Of a stretch of 64,000 nucleotides of DNA, positions 26,494 through 35,294 are shown in pieces. Under the pieces are notes generated by a model. It had not been told where the DNA came from. It saw nothing but the letters and a program-made list of their open reading frames with translations, and did no database searches. Position 1 is the stretch's first letter; every line of letters begins with the position of its first letter. The DNA is taken from the NCBI RefSeq assembly GCF_900105805.1, contig NZ_LT629788.1, positions 2,294,001 through 2,358,000 on the forward strand, written 5' to 3'. The translations under genes and the position numbers were made by a program. Source of the stretch: Pseudomonas moraviensis (lineage in GTDB: Bacteria; Pseudomonadota; Gammaproteobacteria; Pseudomonadales; Pseudomonadaceae).

Positions 26494-27378
26494 TCACTCC
26501 CAGCCTTGCGCCTCTTCGATAAAGTGCAGCACTGCACTGGAGCGCTCGTCGATGCGCGAAATCAGCGACAGCTCACTGACCATTTCCGCCTGATTCAGCG
26601 GGATGATCCGAATGCCCGGCATGCTCAAACGAGTGACGGCCTCAGGCACGATACTCAAGCCGATGCCCGCCGCCACCAGGCCCGGGATGCTCATCAGCGA
26701 CGGTACGTACATGATGTTCTCGGGATGCAGCTGGTTCTGTCGGCACGCCTGCAGTGTATGCGAGGTCAGGCCGATGCCGGCGCTGTCCTGCAACAGCACG
26801 AATTTCTCGTGGCGCAGTGTCGCCAGCTCACCGCTGAAGCTGTCCGCCAGTTCATGGTTGTCCGGGATCAGCAAGACCAGCCGTGACAGGCTGAAATGAT
26901 GGGTGCGCAGACGATCCGGCAAGTGATCCTTGAACACGCGGGCAAATGCCAGATCGAGCTTGTGATCAAGCAACATGTCGAACTGCGCTCGGATCCCGGC
27001 ATCCACCAGCGACACTTTGACTTCAGGGAATGTGCTGAAGTAATGCCGCAGCAATTGCGGCAGGTTGGCCTCGAACAACGCCGAGTGATAACCGATGTTG
27101 ATTTCGCCGACCTCACCGCGCCGTGCACGTCGTGCGGCCGCCGTCGCCCGCTCACTGGCCTCTATGGACTGCCGCGCGTGGGGCAGGAATGCCTCGCCGG
27201 CGGCCGTCAACACCACGCTACGGTTTTCCCGGCGGAACAATGCCAGCCCCAATTCAGCTTCCAGCGTACGCATCAATTGGCTCAGCGCCGGTTGCGCGAT
27301 GTCCAGTTGTTCGGCTGCCCGGCTGAAATGCTGAAGCTCGGCGGCGACCACGAAGGCCTTCAGATGACGCAATTCCAT
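26494..27378 (-). CDS. LysR-family transcriptional regulator next to MHS transporter/dehydroquinase
   Basis: A 294-aa CatR/BenM-like LysR protein (MELRHLKAFVVAAELQHFSR, LDIAQPALSQLMRTLEAELG, LFRRENRSVVLTAAGE). It is divergent from the transporter-aroQ operon, with a symmetric site between them at 27409, so it probably activates that operon in response to a substrate such as quinate, shikimate or another organic acid. It is convergent with the preceding LysR gene, 12 bp apart. Confidence 0.9.
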   Translation of the reverse strand: MELRHLKAFVVAAELQHFSRAAEQLDIAQPALSQLMRTLEAELGLALFRRENRSVVLTAAGEAFLPHARQSIEASERATAAARRARRGEVGEINIGYHSALFEANLPQLLRHYFSTFPEVKVSLVDAGIRAQFDMLLDHKLDLAFARVFKDHLPDRLRTHHFSLSRLVLLIPDNHELADSFSGELATLRHEKFVLLQDSAGIGLTSHTLQACRQNQLHPENIMYVPSLMSIPGLVAAGIGLSIVPEAVTRLSMPGIRIIPLNQAEMVSELSLISRIDERSSAVLHFIEEAQGWE

Positions 27379-27408
27379 TTCAATGATCCATAAGGCTGGC
27401 TTATCTAT

Positions 27409-27426
27409 TTATCGTGATTTCGATAA
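27409..27426. promoter_or_regulatory. LysR-type operator candidate
   Basis: TTATCG and CGATAA, perfect arms with a 6-nt spacer, 31 bp from the LysR start and about 100 bp from the transporter start. The position fits autoregulation plus divergent activation. Confidence 0.5.
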
Positions 27427-27526
27427 TTATTCTCTAGACCGGATGGGCTACTGTCTACTGACTTCGACGATCTGCCCAGGCCAGCGCTGAGCGCAATCGT
27501 ACGGGGACCCCGTAACCATAAAAATA

Positions 27527-28912
27527 ATGACGAGCCCCTCAATGAGCACAATCAGTCACGAACACGATTTGCGCATGCCTCGCAAAGCGGTGACCGCTGC
27601 GACCATCGGCACTGCGCTGGAATGGTTTGACTTCACCCTGTACGGCGCGGTGTCGGCAACCATCCTGCCCAAGCTGTTTTTCCCGGCCATGGAGCCGACC
27701 GCCGGGCTGCTGGCATCGCTTGCCACATTCGGGGTCGGACTCGCCGCCCGACCGCTGGGCGCGATTACCTGTGGCTACCTCGGCGACAAACTGGGCCGGC
27801 GCAATCTGATGCTCGCCACGGTCACTCTGATGGGCCTGGCGTCGGTGCTGATGGGGCTGTTGCCCACCTATGCGCAAGTGGGGATTCTCGCGCCGATTCT
27901 GTTGGTGCTGTTGCGCATCATCCAGGGCTTCGCGCTGGGCGGTGAATCCACCGGGGCGCAACTGATGGCGCTGGAACATGCCACTCCAGATCGTCGCGGG
28001 CGCTATTCCGGGTTGCTCGGTCTGTGTTCACCGCTGAGTCAGATATTGGCCAACGGCGTGCTGATGGGGCTGGCTGCCACCCTCTCAAGCGAACAGTTTG
28101 AAAGTTTCGGCTGGAGGATTCCTTTCCTGCTGAGCTTCGTGCTGGTGATCGTCGCGATCTATATCCGCCTGAAGGTCGATGAAACCCCGGCCTTCGTCGC
28201 GTTGAAGAAGAACCCGGTCAAACAGGAAAGAAGCCCGCTCAAATCGGCCATGGGCAGCCACTACAAGACCATCCTGCGTCTGATGCTGTTTTTCTGCTCG
28301 CCCGCGGCGCTGTTCTACCTGATCGTGATTTTTTCCCTCAGCTACCTGACCAAGCATCTGGACTTCAGCCAGTCGACAGGCTTCATGTCGCTGATGGTCG
28401 CCAACGTGTTCGCGATTGTCGGGGCGTTGGCCGGCGGCTATCTGTCTGATCGCTGGGGGCGCAAGAAAGCGCTGGCGTTCGGCTCGTGCATGACCCTGCT
28501 GATCCTGTTCGTCTACTTCCCGATTCTCAACACGCTGAACGTTGCCGCCATCATGGCAATCATGGGCCTGTTCCTCGGCTTCACCCAGTTTCAAAGCGGC
28601 ATCCAGCCAGTGGCGTTTGCCGAAGCCTTTCCCACCCAGGTGCGCTATTCCGGCTCGGCCCTCGCCTATACCGGCGCCAACCTGGTGATCGGCGGCCCGA
28701 TGCCGATGATTGCCGTGTGGCTGATGAGCCAGTCCGACAATTCGCCATGGCCCCTGGTGACGCTGTGCGCGGTGATCAATCTGATTTCGCTGGCGATGAT
28801 CCTGATCGGCCCGGAAACCCGCGGCATCGACCTGAACGCCGTGACGCCAGACAACGCCGACACCACGGCCACACCCGCCCTCTCTCCAAATAACGCTGCA
28901 GGACGATCATGA
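27527..28912 (+). CDS. MFS metabolite:H+ symporter (MHS family)
   Basis: A 461-aa twelve-helix transporter. The MHS signature is clear: ALEWFDFTLYGAVSATILPK, the loop GYLGDKLGRRNLML, and RIIQGFALGGESTGAQL. The second-half repeat GYLSDRWGRKKAL is also present. MHS members import citrate, shikimate, alpha-ketoglutarate and similar acids by proton symport. An ATG at 27542 is an alternative start; neither has a strong SD. Its stop overlaps the aroQ-like start (ATGA), implying co-translation and a possible shikimate or quinate-type substrate. Confidence 0.9.
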   Translation: MTSPSMSTISHEHDLRMPRKAVTAATIGTALEWFDFTLYGAVSATILPKLFFPAMEPTAGLLASLATFGVGLAARPLGAITCGYLGDKLGRRNLMLATVTLMGLASVLMGLLPTYAQVGILAPILLVLLRIIQGFALGGESTGAQLMALEHATPDRRGRYSGLLGLCSPLSQILANGVLMGLAATLSSEQFESFGWRIPFLLSFVLVIVAIYIRLKVDETPAFVALKKNPVKQERSPLKSAMGSHYKTILRLMLFFCSPAALFYLIVIFSLSYLTKHLDFSQSTGFMSLMVANVFAIVGALAGGYLSDRWGRKKALAFGSCMTLLILFVYFPILNTLNVAAIMAIMGLFLGFTQFQSGIQPVAFAEAFPTQVRYSGSALAYTGANLVIGGPMPMIAVWLMSQSDNSPWPLVTLCAVINLISLAMILIGPETRGIDLNAVTPDNADTTATPALSPNNAAGRS

Positions 28913-29349
28913 ACCGCACAGTCTTTATCCTCAACGGCCCGAATCTGAATCTATTGGGCCGCCGTGAGCCGCATATTTACGGGCACACCACCCTCGAGCA
29001 GATTCGTCTGGGCAGTGAGCGACTGGCCGAGGAACTTGATCTGCTCTGCGTATTTCGCCAGACCAACCATGAAGGCGTGATGGTCGACTGGATTCAGGAA
29101 GCTTTCGAACAAGGCGCAGCAGTGATCATCAACCCGGCCGGTCTGTCGTTTCATTCCATCCCGGTACTCGACGCGCTGAAGTTGCTCAGCACACCGCTGA
29201 TCGAACTACACCTGTCGAACATCCACGCACGGGATGAATTGCATCGCCACTCGATCATGTCCGGGGTGGTCAATGCCGTGATCTGCGGCATGGGCGCCGA
29301 CGGTTATGCGCTGGCGATACGGGCGGTCGATGACCTGTTGCGTCGATAG
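28909..29349 (+). CDS. type II 3-dehydroquinate dehydratase-like protein with altered active-site loop
   Basis: A 146-aa flavodoxin-like type II dehydroquinase. Conserved are LNGPNLNLLGRREPHIYG (Arg18/19, Tyr24), NHEGVMVDWIQEA, Asn75, Asp88, and ELHLSNIHARDE (His101, Arg108). The loop usually reading N-x-G-G-L-T-H-T-S is NPAGLSFHS here, so the conserved His81 is Phe, with a His at 82. It may be a paralogue with shifted activity in quinate or related catabolism. It overlaps the MHS transporter gene by 4 bp. Most Pseudomonas carry a separate housekeeping aroQ, so aroQ is not assigned firmly. Confidence 0.82.
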   Translation: MNRTVFILNGPNLNLLGRREPHIYGHTTLEQIRLGSERLAEELDLLCVFRQTNHEGVMVDWIQEAFEQGAAVIINPAGLSFHSIPVLDALKLLSTPLIELHLSNIHARDELHRHSIMSGVVNAVICGMGADGYALAIRAVDDLLRR

Positions 29350-29359
29350 AAAGCGCGCT

Positions 29360-29388
29360 GGGCTCGTTCAGTGAACGCTGACGAGCCC
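29360..29388 (+). terminator. hairpin after the aroQ-like gene
   Basis: GGGCTCGT / ACGAGCCC arms extended by CAG/CTG inside, 11 bp after the stop. No T run, so termination strength is uncertain. Confidence 0.5.
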
Positions 29389-29555
29389 CCCTTCAGCGCA
29401 ACAGAATCAGGCAAATCGCCAACAGGATCTGCCTAACGCCAACACCACCCTGCCCCCTAATCTGAACCCATGCAGAACACACCTCTGCAACGGGTTAACC
29501 AGATACTGATCTGAACGACCCGGACCTCAATCTCGATTTGACCGGAGTCACCGCC

Positions 29556-29765
29556 ATGAAAACTGTAAGCCAACTGATCGCCGTCGCCACTTTCGCCCTC
29601 AGCGCCAGCGCATTCGCCGTACCGAGCAATCAGGAAGATCGTTTCTTTACCCAGGTCAGCGAGCCACAGCAGACTGTTGCCGCCGACGGTTCAGACCGCA
29701 CCCCACTGGGTGAGGCACTCGCCGCTGACGGATCGGACCGCACCCCGGGTCGTCGCGCAGCCTAA
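29556..29765 (+). CDS. small secreted protein with duplicated AADGSDRTP motif
   Basis: A 69-aa protein with a signal peptide (MKTVSQLIAVATFALSASAF). The mature part of about 48 residues contains two exact copies of AADGSDRTP, separated by LGEAL, and ends in GRRAA. The start at 29556 follows CCGGAGTCACC, an acceptable SD. It stands alone, with a good terminator after it. I recall similar short secreted proteins in Pseudomonas but know no function. Confidence 0.7.
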   Translation: MKTVSQLIAVATFALSASAFAVPSNQEDRFFTQVSEPQQTVAADGSDRTPLGEALAADGSDRTPGRRAA

Positions 29766-29784
29766 GCGCGTGATGCCCAGAACA

Positions 29785-29826
29785 GAAAAGTCCTGCGGGT
29801 TTGAAACCTGCAGGACTTTTCCGCTT
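29785..29826 (+). terminator. Rho-independent terminator after the small secreted protein
   Basis: Twelve-base arms (GAAAAGTCCTGC / GCAGGACTTTTC) with an additional GGTTT/AAACC inner stem, then CGCTTTTT. A strong intrinsic terminator candidate. Confidence 0.85.
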
Positions 29827-29962
29827 TTTGGGACCAGCGCTGAACCACTTGATCACAACCAAACTGATAGGAACAGGCAATACTCAGATCCGATTCGGCA
29901 TCGTCCGCCAGCGATATCCGCCCTAGCATGGCCTCTCTCATCGCCTGCAGGAGTAAAGATCC

Positions 29963-30787
29963 ATGAAGACCCTTTTCATCACTGGTGTCAGCAGCGGCTT
30001 CGGCCAAGCGCTGGCCGCGGAAGCACTCGCCCAGGGCCATCGCGTGATCGGCACAGTACGCAGTGAATCCGCGCTGGCAGACTTCGAGGCGCTGTCGCCC
30101 GAGCGCGCACATGGCGTGCTGCTGGACGTCACCGATTTCGCTGCCATCGATGCGGTGGTTGCGGCGGTGGAGGATCGTCACGGCCCGGTGGATGTGCTGG
30201 TCAATAACGCAGGTTACGGTCATGAGGGGATTTTCGAAGAGTCCTCACTGGAGGAAATGCGCCGGCAGTTCGACGTCAACGTGTTTGGCGCAGTGGCGGT
30301 GACCAAGGCATTCGTCCCGTATTTTCGCCAGCGCCGTGCGGGACATATCCTCAATATCACCTCCATGGGCGGCCATATCACCATGCCCGGGATCGCGTAT
30401 TACTGCGGCAGCAAATTTGCGCTTGAGGGGATCTCCGACACCTTGAGCAAGGAGCTTGCGCCCTTCAATATTTTTGTCACCGCTGTGGCGCCGGGATCGT
30501 TTCGCACCGACTGGGCAGGCCGCTCGATGCAGCGCACGCCGCGCAGTATCAGTGATTACGACGCAAGCTTCGATCCGGTGCGCAAGGCCCGCGAGGAGAA
30601 AAACGGCCGCCAACTGGGCGATCCGCAGAAAGCTGCACGCGCCATGCTGACGGTAATCGACAGTCCAAACCCGCCGGCTCACCTACTACTTGGCAGTGAC
30701 GCTCTGGCCTTGGTGCGTGACAAGTTGCAGCAGACGGCGGAGAGTATTGAGCAATGGGAAGACCTTAGCCGCTCGACGGATGGCTGA
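29963..30787 (+). CDS. short-chain dehydrogenase/reductase
   Basis: A 274-aa classical SDR. It has the cofactor motif TGVSSGFGQALA, NNAGYG, the active-site Tyr and Lys in YYCGSKFALEG, and Ser in ITSMGG. An AGGAG SD precedes the ATG. The Arg in the first loop (TVRSE) suggests NADPH preference. The substrate is unknown. An AraC regulator is encoded about 290 bp downstream and may control it. Confidence 0.88.
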   Translation: MKTLFITGVSSGFGQALAAEALAQGHRVIGTVRSESALADFEALSPERAHGVLLDVTDFAAIDAVVAAVEDRHGPVDVLVNNAGYGHEGIFEESSLEEMRRQFDVNVFGAVAVTKAFVPYFRQRRAGHILNITSMGGHITMPGIAYYCGSKFALEGISDTLSKELAPFNIFVTAVAPGSFRTDWAGRSMQRTPRSISDYDASFDPVRKAREEKNGRQLGDPQKAARAMLTVIDSPNPPAHLLLGSDALALVRDKLQQTAESIEQWEDLSRSTDG

Positions 30788-30802
30788 AGGCACGAAGATC
30801 AA

Positions 30803-31010
30803 GAGCCCCTCACCCCAGCCCTCTCCCGGAGGGAGAGGGAGCCGATCTCGGGTGGATTCAAATCCTGAGCCTGCCTGGACGATTTCCGCAGGGCTTATTG
30901 CGCCAGATCAGCGCGGTCAGCATTCGGCGCGATTTTTCAGGTCGCCATATCCCGACCAAACACCACGGTCAGTCCCCTCTCCCTCTGGGAGAGGGCTAGG
31001 GTGAGGGCTC
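30803..31010. repeat. imperfect inverted element of the GGTGAGGGG/GGGAGAGGG family
   Basis: The left half, AGCCCCTCACCCCAGCCC plus the CTCTCCC/GGGAGAG palindrome (30803-30840), is mirrored by a right half (30971-31010). The spacer has GATTCAAATCCTGAGCC, shared with the 52.7-53.2 kb array. It fills most of the 292-bp gap between the SDR and AraC genes. Confidence 0.8.
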
Positions 31011-31079
31011 TGTCTGACACCCCGCCAATTAGCCAGACAGGTTCAAACTCGCCTTTTCACAAGAGGAGACCCACAACCC

Positions 31080-32021
31080 ATGCCGAAACCGAAAGACCCG
31101 CCCACAACGCGCATGGTCGAGTTGATGAGCCAGCTCGCACCACTGGAAGGCTACAACCTCAGCCCGCTGGACGATGTGCGTTTCCTGCGCTCCAACCGCC
31201 CGCTGACACGCACGCCGGTGCTGTACGAACCGGGCATCGTGATCCTTTGTCAGGGGCGTAAACGCGGTTATCTCGGCGATGAAGTCTACGTCTACGACGC
31301 TCAGCACTATCTGGTGGTGTCGGTGCCGGTACCCTTCACCATGGAAACCGACGCCAGCGAAGCCGAGCCAATGCTCGCGGTGTACGTGCGTCTGGATTTC
31401 GCCTTGGCCGGCGAGCTGATTCAGCAGGTCGATGAACTGTGGGATTTCCCCAGATCCCAACCGATGGGCATGTACGCCTCGCCGCTCGACGAACCGCTAC
31501 GCCAATCGACCCTGCGTTTTCTTGAAGTGATGAGCGACGATGCCGACGCGCAAATCCTCGGCCCGGCTATGCTGCGCGAGCTCTACTACCGTATCCTCAC
31601 CGGCGAACAAGGCGGCACCCTGCGCGCCGCCATCGCCCAACAGGGCCAGTTCGGCAAAGTGACCCGCGCCATCCACAAGATCCACAGTTGCTATCACCAG
31701 CATCTCGACGTAGAAACCCTGGCCGATGAAGCGCAGATGAGCGTGCCGAATTTTCATCTGCACTTTCGCAAGGTCACCGACTCCTCGCCGATGCAGTACC
31801 TGAAGTCGACGCGATTGCACCAGGCGCGATTGCTGATGCTGCGCAATGACCTGACCGCGGCAAAATCGGCATTTCTGGTCGGTTACGAAAGTGCCTCGCA
31901 ATTCAGCCGTGACTTCAAACGCCTCTTCGGCCGCACACCGCTAGCCGAAGTGGCGTGGATGAAACAGGCCTATGCGCTGCCGGCACCGGCGACTGCGTCG
32001 CCGTTTGTGTCTTCGCATTGA
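31080..32021 (+). CDS. AraC-family regulator with AraC_N domain
   Basis: A 313-aa regulator. The N-terminal cupin-like AraC_N sensor (TRTPVLYEPGIVILCQGRKR, YLVVSVPVPFTMET) precedes the helix-turn-helix pair (LDVETLADEAQMSVPNFHLH, SASQFSRDFKRLFGRTP). Such regulators often control nearby SDR or aldo-keto reductases, here the upstream SDR on the same strand. A GGAG SD lies about 12 bases before the ATG. Confidence 0.85.
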   Translation: MPKPKDPPTTRMVELMSQLAPLEGYNLSPLDDVRFLRSNRPLTRTPVLYEPGIVILCQGRKRGYLGDEVYVYDAQHYLVVSVPVPFTMETDASEAEPMLAVYVRLDFALAGELIQQVDELWDFPRSQPMGMYASPLDEPLRQSTLRFLEVMSDDADAQILGPAMLRELYYRILTGEQGGTLRAAIAQQGQFGKVTRAIHKIHSCYHQHLDVETLADEAQMSVPNFHLHFRKVTDSSPMQYLKSTRLHQARLLMLRNDLTAAKSAFLVGYESASQFSRDFKRLFGRTPLAEVAWMKQAYALPAPATASPFVSSH

Positions 32022-32069
32022 CTTCACCCGCGTCTTGAACACACAGAAATCCACATTGAAGGGAAGAAA

Positions 32070-32699
32070 GTGAATCTGAGAGCTGAGATTGAAAACGCAT
32101 TTGGCCCCCAGGCATTCGCCCGTCCGCTTTTCTATTCCTGGCCCGGAGGATTGCGTTTCGAACTCTCCGAAACGGGCGGAATGATCGAGCAATTTTTGAC
32201 CGCTATGCGCAAATCCATAACCATCTGCGGCGACATTTTCCAGGGGGACGCATCGTTTGTCGCATGCCTGCGCATTCATTCCGGTCGCAATCGATTCGCC
32301 CATCGCAGCACTCTTCGCGCCCTTAAATCTGCTGGCATCGACACTCCATCAGCGCTGTGCATCTGGAGCGAAGAAATAGATAACGAGGAATGGTTCAGTG
32401 AGGAAGAGCCGGAATACTGGGTCAACGTCGCCTTCGAAGCGTCTGCCGCCCGCATTCAAGCATTACTCTGGTGCGCATTGGCCAAGGATTTCGCCGACAT
32501 CCAACCGCGTGCGAACTGTGCTGTCTACCTGTTCAATCTGCACAAGCGAGTCATGGTCTTTCCCTATGACGACAGAGGCATGGACGTGGTTGGGACCAAC
32601 ACCGAGCTACTTTCGCAGCTCTATCAACGACACCATGCCTGGCTGCTCGACCATGACCGCGCAGCGATGGAAGCCTCATTCGGCACGCACAACCGTTAG
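32070..32699 (+). CDS. DUF3885 domain-containing protein
   Basis: A 209-aa protein from a GTG start with GAAGGGAAG upstream. The segment PLFYSWPGGLRFELSETGG resembles the DUF3885 family as I remember it, and much of the protein is aromatic and acidic (EEPEYWVNVAFEASA, LFNLHKRVMVFPYDDRGMD). No signal peptide or membrane segment is visible. Members sometimes act as immunity proteins or orphan cytoplasmic proteins; here no toxin gene lies beside it. Confidence 0.72.
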   Translation: MNLRAEIENAFGPQAFARPLFYSWPGGLRFELSETGGMIEQFLTAMRKSITICGDIFQGDASFVACLRIHSGRNRFAHRSTLRALKSAGIDTPSALCIWSEEIDNEEWFSEEEPEYWVNVAFEASAARIQALLWCALAKDFADIQPRANCAVYLFNLHKRVMVFPYDDRGMDVVGTNTELLSQLYQRHHAWLLDHDRAAMEASFGTHNR

Positions 32700-32706
32700 G
32701 TGAACG

Positions 32707-33162
32707 CTACCGCTCCAACGTTTTCGCCATGATGATCGTGCGCTCTTCTTGATGAAATTCATCTCTGACTTTCTTGAAGCCGAGCGAAGCATAGAAGCCT
32801 TCTGCGGTGACTGAGGAAGGAACGCGCAGTAGGTGGAAACCTGCGTCCATGGCGAGTGATTGTATGCTCTTCATCAGCTGTCTTCCGACACCCATTCCTT
32901 GAAAGCCCGGGTCGACAAAAACGCTTCGAACAACGTCTCGATCGAGACTTGCCGTTGCGACGATTTGACTGTCGAGCGTAGCGACCAGCACCTGACGCTC
33001 AGTCAAAAAACGAAGGATCTTCGAGGGCGAAAAACTTTCAATCACTCGATCAATGATTTCGGGAGGATAGTCGCGGGCATTGCTCTCACGGAGCGTCTTG
33101 ATGATCGTTTCACTGATAGCCGATGCATCCGCATCGCTCGCGATGTGAATTTGAATATCCAC
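32707..33162 (-). CDS. GNAT-family N-acetyltransferase
   Basis: A 151-aa single-domain GNAT from a GTG start with AAGGAG upstream. The acetyl-CoA motif is visible at VFVDPGFQGMGVGRQLM. The strand-helix order DIQIHIASDADASAISETII to LRVPSSVTAEGFYASLGFKK matches the fold. The substrate is unknown. It is convergent with the DUF3885 gene, 7 bp apart. Confidence 0.85.
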   Translation of the reverse strand: MDIQIHIASDADASAISETIIKTLRESNARDYPPEIIDRVIESFSPSKILRFLTERQVLVATLDSQIVATASLDRDVVRSVFVDPGFQGMGVGRQLMKSIQSLAMDAGFHLLRVPSSVTAEGFYASLGFKKVRDEFHQEERTIIMAKTLER

Positions 33163-33294
33163 CCAGTAGCTCCTTGCTTGTCAGTTCCGTGTACAGCACT
33201 TATCGCAGCAAATTCCCCATCCGCATAGTGCTTGCCCCCTTCTGTGTTTCCTCGCCCAATCACACAGGTCAGCCACCTGCATCAGGATGGGATC

Positions 33295-33708
33295 ATGAAC
33301 ACCACGGCCATTCCCGAAGGCTTCACTCCATTCACCCGCAGCAGTCCGTTGCTGGATCTGCTCGGCCCGATCTACGCCAGGGGTCAGGGGCTGCAATTGG
33401 AACTGGGTTTACTGACCGACTCCCGCCACGCCAATGGACGCGGTACTTTGCATGGTGGTGTATTGGCGACTTTGGCCGATGTGGGGATGGGTTACGCCAT
33501 GGCCTTTGCCAGCGATCCGCCGCAGCCGTTGATCACGGCGAGCATGACCCTGGATTATCTCGGTGCGGTGCAAATCAACGAATGGCTCGAAGTGCGTCTT
33601 GAACACTCCAAAAAGGGACGTCAACTGGCGTTTGCTGGCGTCAGTCTGCACGTCGGAGAGCGAACGGTCGCGCGCGCCAGTGCCGTATTCGCGGTGCCGC
33701 TGAGCTGA
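33295..33708 (+). CDS. PaaI-type hotdog-fold thioesterase
   Basis: A 137-aa protein from an ATG at 33295 with CAGGATGGG upstream (the ORF opens at 33232). The hotdog signature is visible: NGRGTLHGGVLATLADVGMG with the HGG motif, then ITASMTLDYLGAVQINEWLE. It probably hydrolyses an acyl-CoA in the cytoplasm. It is convergent with an HxlR regulator. Confidence 0.87.
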   Translation: MNTTAIPEGFTPFTRSSPLLDLLGPIYARGQGLQLELGLLTDSRHANGRGTLHGGVLATLADVGMGYAMAFASDPPQPLITASMTLDYLGAVQINEWLEVRLEHSKKGRQLAFAGVSLHVGERTVARASAVFAVPLS

Positions 33709-33719
33709 AGCGCGAAACC

Positions 33720-34178
33720 TCAGTCTGAGGCTTCAGGATCGTCCCGCGCCGGCACAGGGATTTGCCACGAGGGTTTCTTGCCGATCTGGCTATCGAAGGT
33801 GCGTCGCGCTTCGCGGAAACCCTCGACGTTTTCCACCACCCAAGTCCAGATCGGCGACATCCGCACCAGCAATCCCATGCCCAATGGCGTCAGTTCGTAC
33901 TCGACGTGCGGCGGCACCTGGTCGAGCTCGCGCCGGGTCAGCAGGCCGTCGCGTTCAAGCGCACGCAGGGTTTTGGTCAACATGCGCTGAGTCACGCCGG
34001 TCATCTGCCGTTTGATCTCGGCGTGACGCATGGTGCCGTAGACACCCAAGGCATGCAGGATGCCCAAAGACCAGCGACTACCGGCGTGTGCAAGCACTTC
34101 GCGGCGCACGCCATCATCGTCTCGTCTGAGCGTCTGGCAGATCGCTTCTGCCTCACTGAGCGCTTGCTGATCAGTCAT
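33720..34178 (-). CDS. HxlR-family transcriptional regulator
   Basis: A 152-aa winged-helix protein from 34178, with AAGTGAAGAA just upstream. The HxlR pattern is visible: SRWSLGILHALGVYGTMRHA, GVTQRMLTKTLRALERDGLL, VEYELTPLGMGLL. It is divergent from an NmrA-like reductase gene starting at 34272; this pairing suggests redox- or quinone-responsive control of that reductase. Confidence 0.88.
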   Translation of the reverse strand: MTDQQALSEAEAICQTLRRDDDGVRREVLAHAGSRWSLGILHALGVYGTMRHAEIKRQMTGVTQRMLTKTLRALERDGLLTRRELDQVPPHVEYELTPLGMGLLVRMSPIWTWVVENVEGFREARRTFDSQIGKKPSWQIPVPARDDPEASD

Positions 34179-34271
34179 TTCTTCACTTGGTATCACGCGT
34201 GTGCCTTCTTCTGAGTGCTGCCCGATCGTGCCAGCATTTGCCGATCTTACATGCAGATCTCAGGAGACATC

Positions 34272-35222
34272 ATGACCGAATCGAACCACCCTTCCGCGCA
34301 ATCCATTCTCGTCCTGGGCGCAGGCGAGCTCGGCCTGCCGGTTTTGCGCAACCTTGCGCGAGCAGCAAAGCGCTTGCCCGGCAGCACGATCAGCGTCCTG
34401 CTCAGGGCCTCGACGATCAACAGTCAGGTGCCGGAAAAGAAAGCCGAAATCGATGAACTGCGCAGTCTCGGCGTGCAGATGGTGGCGGCAGATCTGGTCA
34501 ACGATTCAATCGACGAACTGGCCGAAGTCTTCGCACCGTTCGATACCGTCATTGGCTGCGCCGGCATGGTCGCTGGTCGCGAGACGCCGATGAAGCTGGC
34601 GACTGCTGCGCTCAAGTCGGGCATCAAACGCTACTTTCCCTGGCAGTTTGGCGTGGACTTCGAAGTGATCGGCCGGGGCAGTCCGCAGGATCTGTTCGAT
34701 GCTCAGCTCGACGTGCGCGAACTGCTGCGCGCGCAGGACAAAACCGAATGGGTGATCATCTCGACCGGCATGTTTACCAGCTTCCTGTTTGAGCCAGTAT
34801 TTGAAGTCGTTGATTTCGACAACGACACCGTTAACGCCCTGGGCAGCCTGGACACCGGCGTGACGCTGACGACCCCGGACGACATCGGCAAGCTGACCGC
34901 AAAAATCGTTTTCTTCGAACCGCGTTTTCGCAACGAGATCGTGTATCTGTCGGGCGACACGCTGACCTATGAACAGGTCGCGGGCCTTCTCGAACGCGTG
35001 CTCGGACGGCCCTTCAAGCGTAACGTCTGGACAGTGCCACACCTGATGCAGGAACTGGAAAAAGACCCCACTCACCACATCAAAAAATACCGCGCGGTGT
35101 TTGCCCAAGGTCGAGGTGTGGCGTGGCCGAAAGCGGGCACGTTCAATGAGCAGCGGGCGATTCAGGCCACGACGGCTGAGCAGTGGGCGAGGGAAAATCT
35201 TGGGCTGTCTGAAACCTCGTAA
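34272..35222 (+). CDS. NmrA-like / aromatic-alcohol reductase family NAD(P)-binding protein
   Basis: A 316-aa atypical SDR from 34272 with CAGGAGA upstream. The N-terminal Rossmann loop is LVLGAGELGLPVLRNLA. The Lys in KSGIKRYFPWQFGVDFEV fits the isoflavone-reductase-like group. It may reduce an aromatic or quinone compound or sense NADP(H). It is divergent from the HxlR gene. Confidence 0.82.
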   Translation: MTESNHPSAQSILVLGAGELGLPVLRNLARAAKRLPGSTISVLLRASTINSQVPEKKAEIDELRSLGVQMVAADLVNDSIDELAEVFAPFDTVIGCAGMVAGRETPMKLATAALKSGIKRYFPWQFGVDFEVIGRGSPQDLFDAQLDVRELLRAQDKTEWVIISTGMFTSFLFEPVFEVVDFDNDTVNALGSLDTGVTLTTPDDIGKLTAKIVFFEPRFRNEIVYLSGDTLTYEQVAGLLERVLGRPFKRNVWTVPHLMQELEKDPTHHIKKYRAVFAQGRGVAWPKAGTFNEQRAIQATTAEQWARENLGLSETS

Positions 35223-35294
35223 AGCTTAGTAGCATGTGGCCACTTTTCGGTATCATCTGCTTTTGAAAAGTCCGATGGTATCCAGGAGCAGTAC

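Noticed and set aside
32070..32699. DUF3885 gene as part of a toxin-immunity pair
   Set aside because: No large toxin or secretion-associated gene lies beside it, so an immunity role is not supported by this window.
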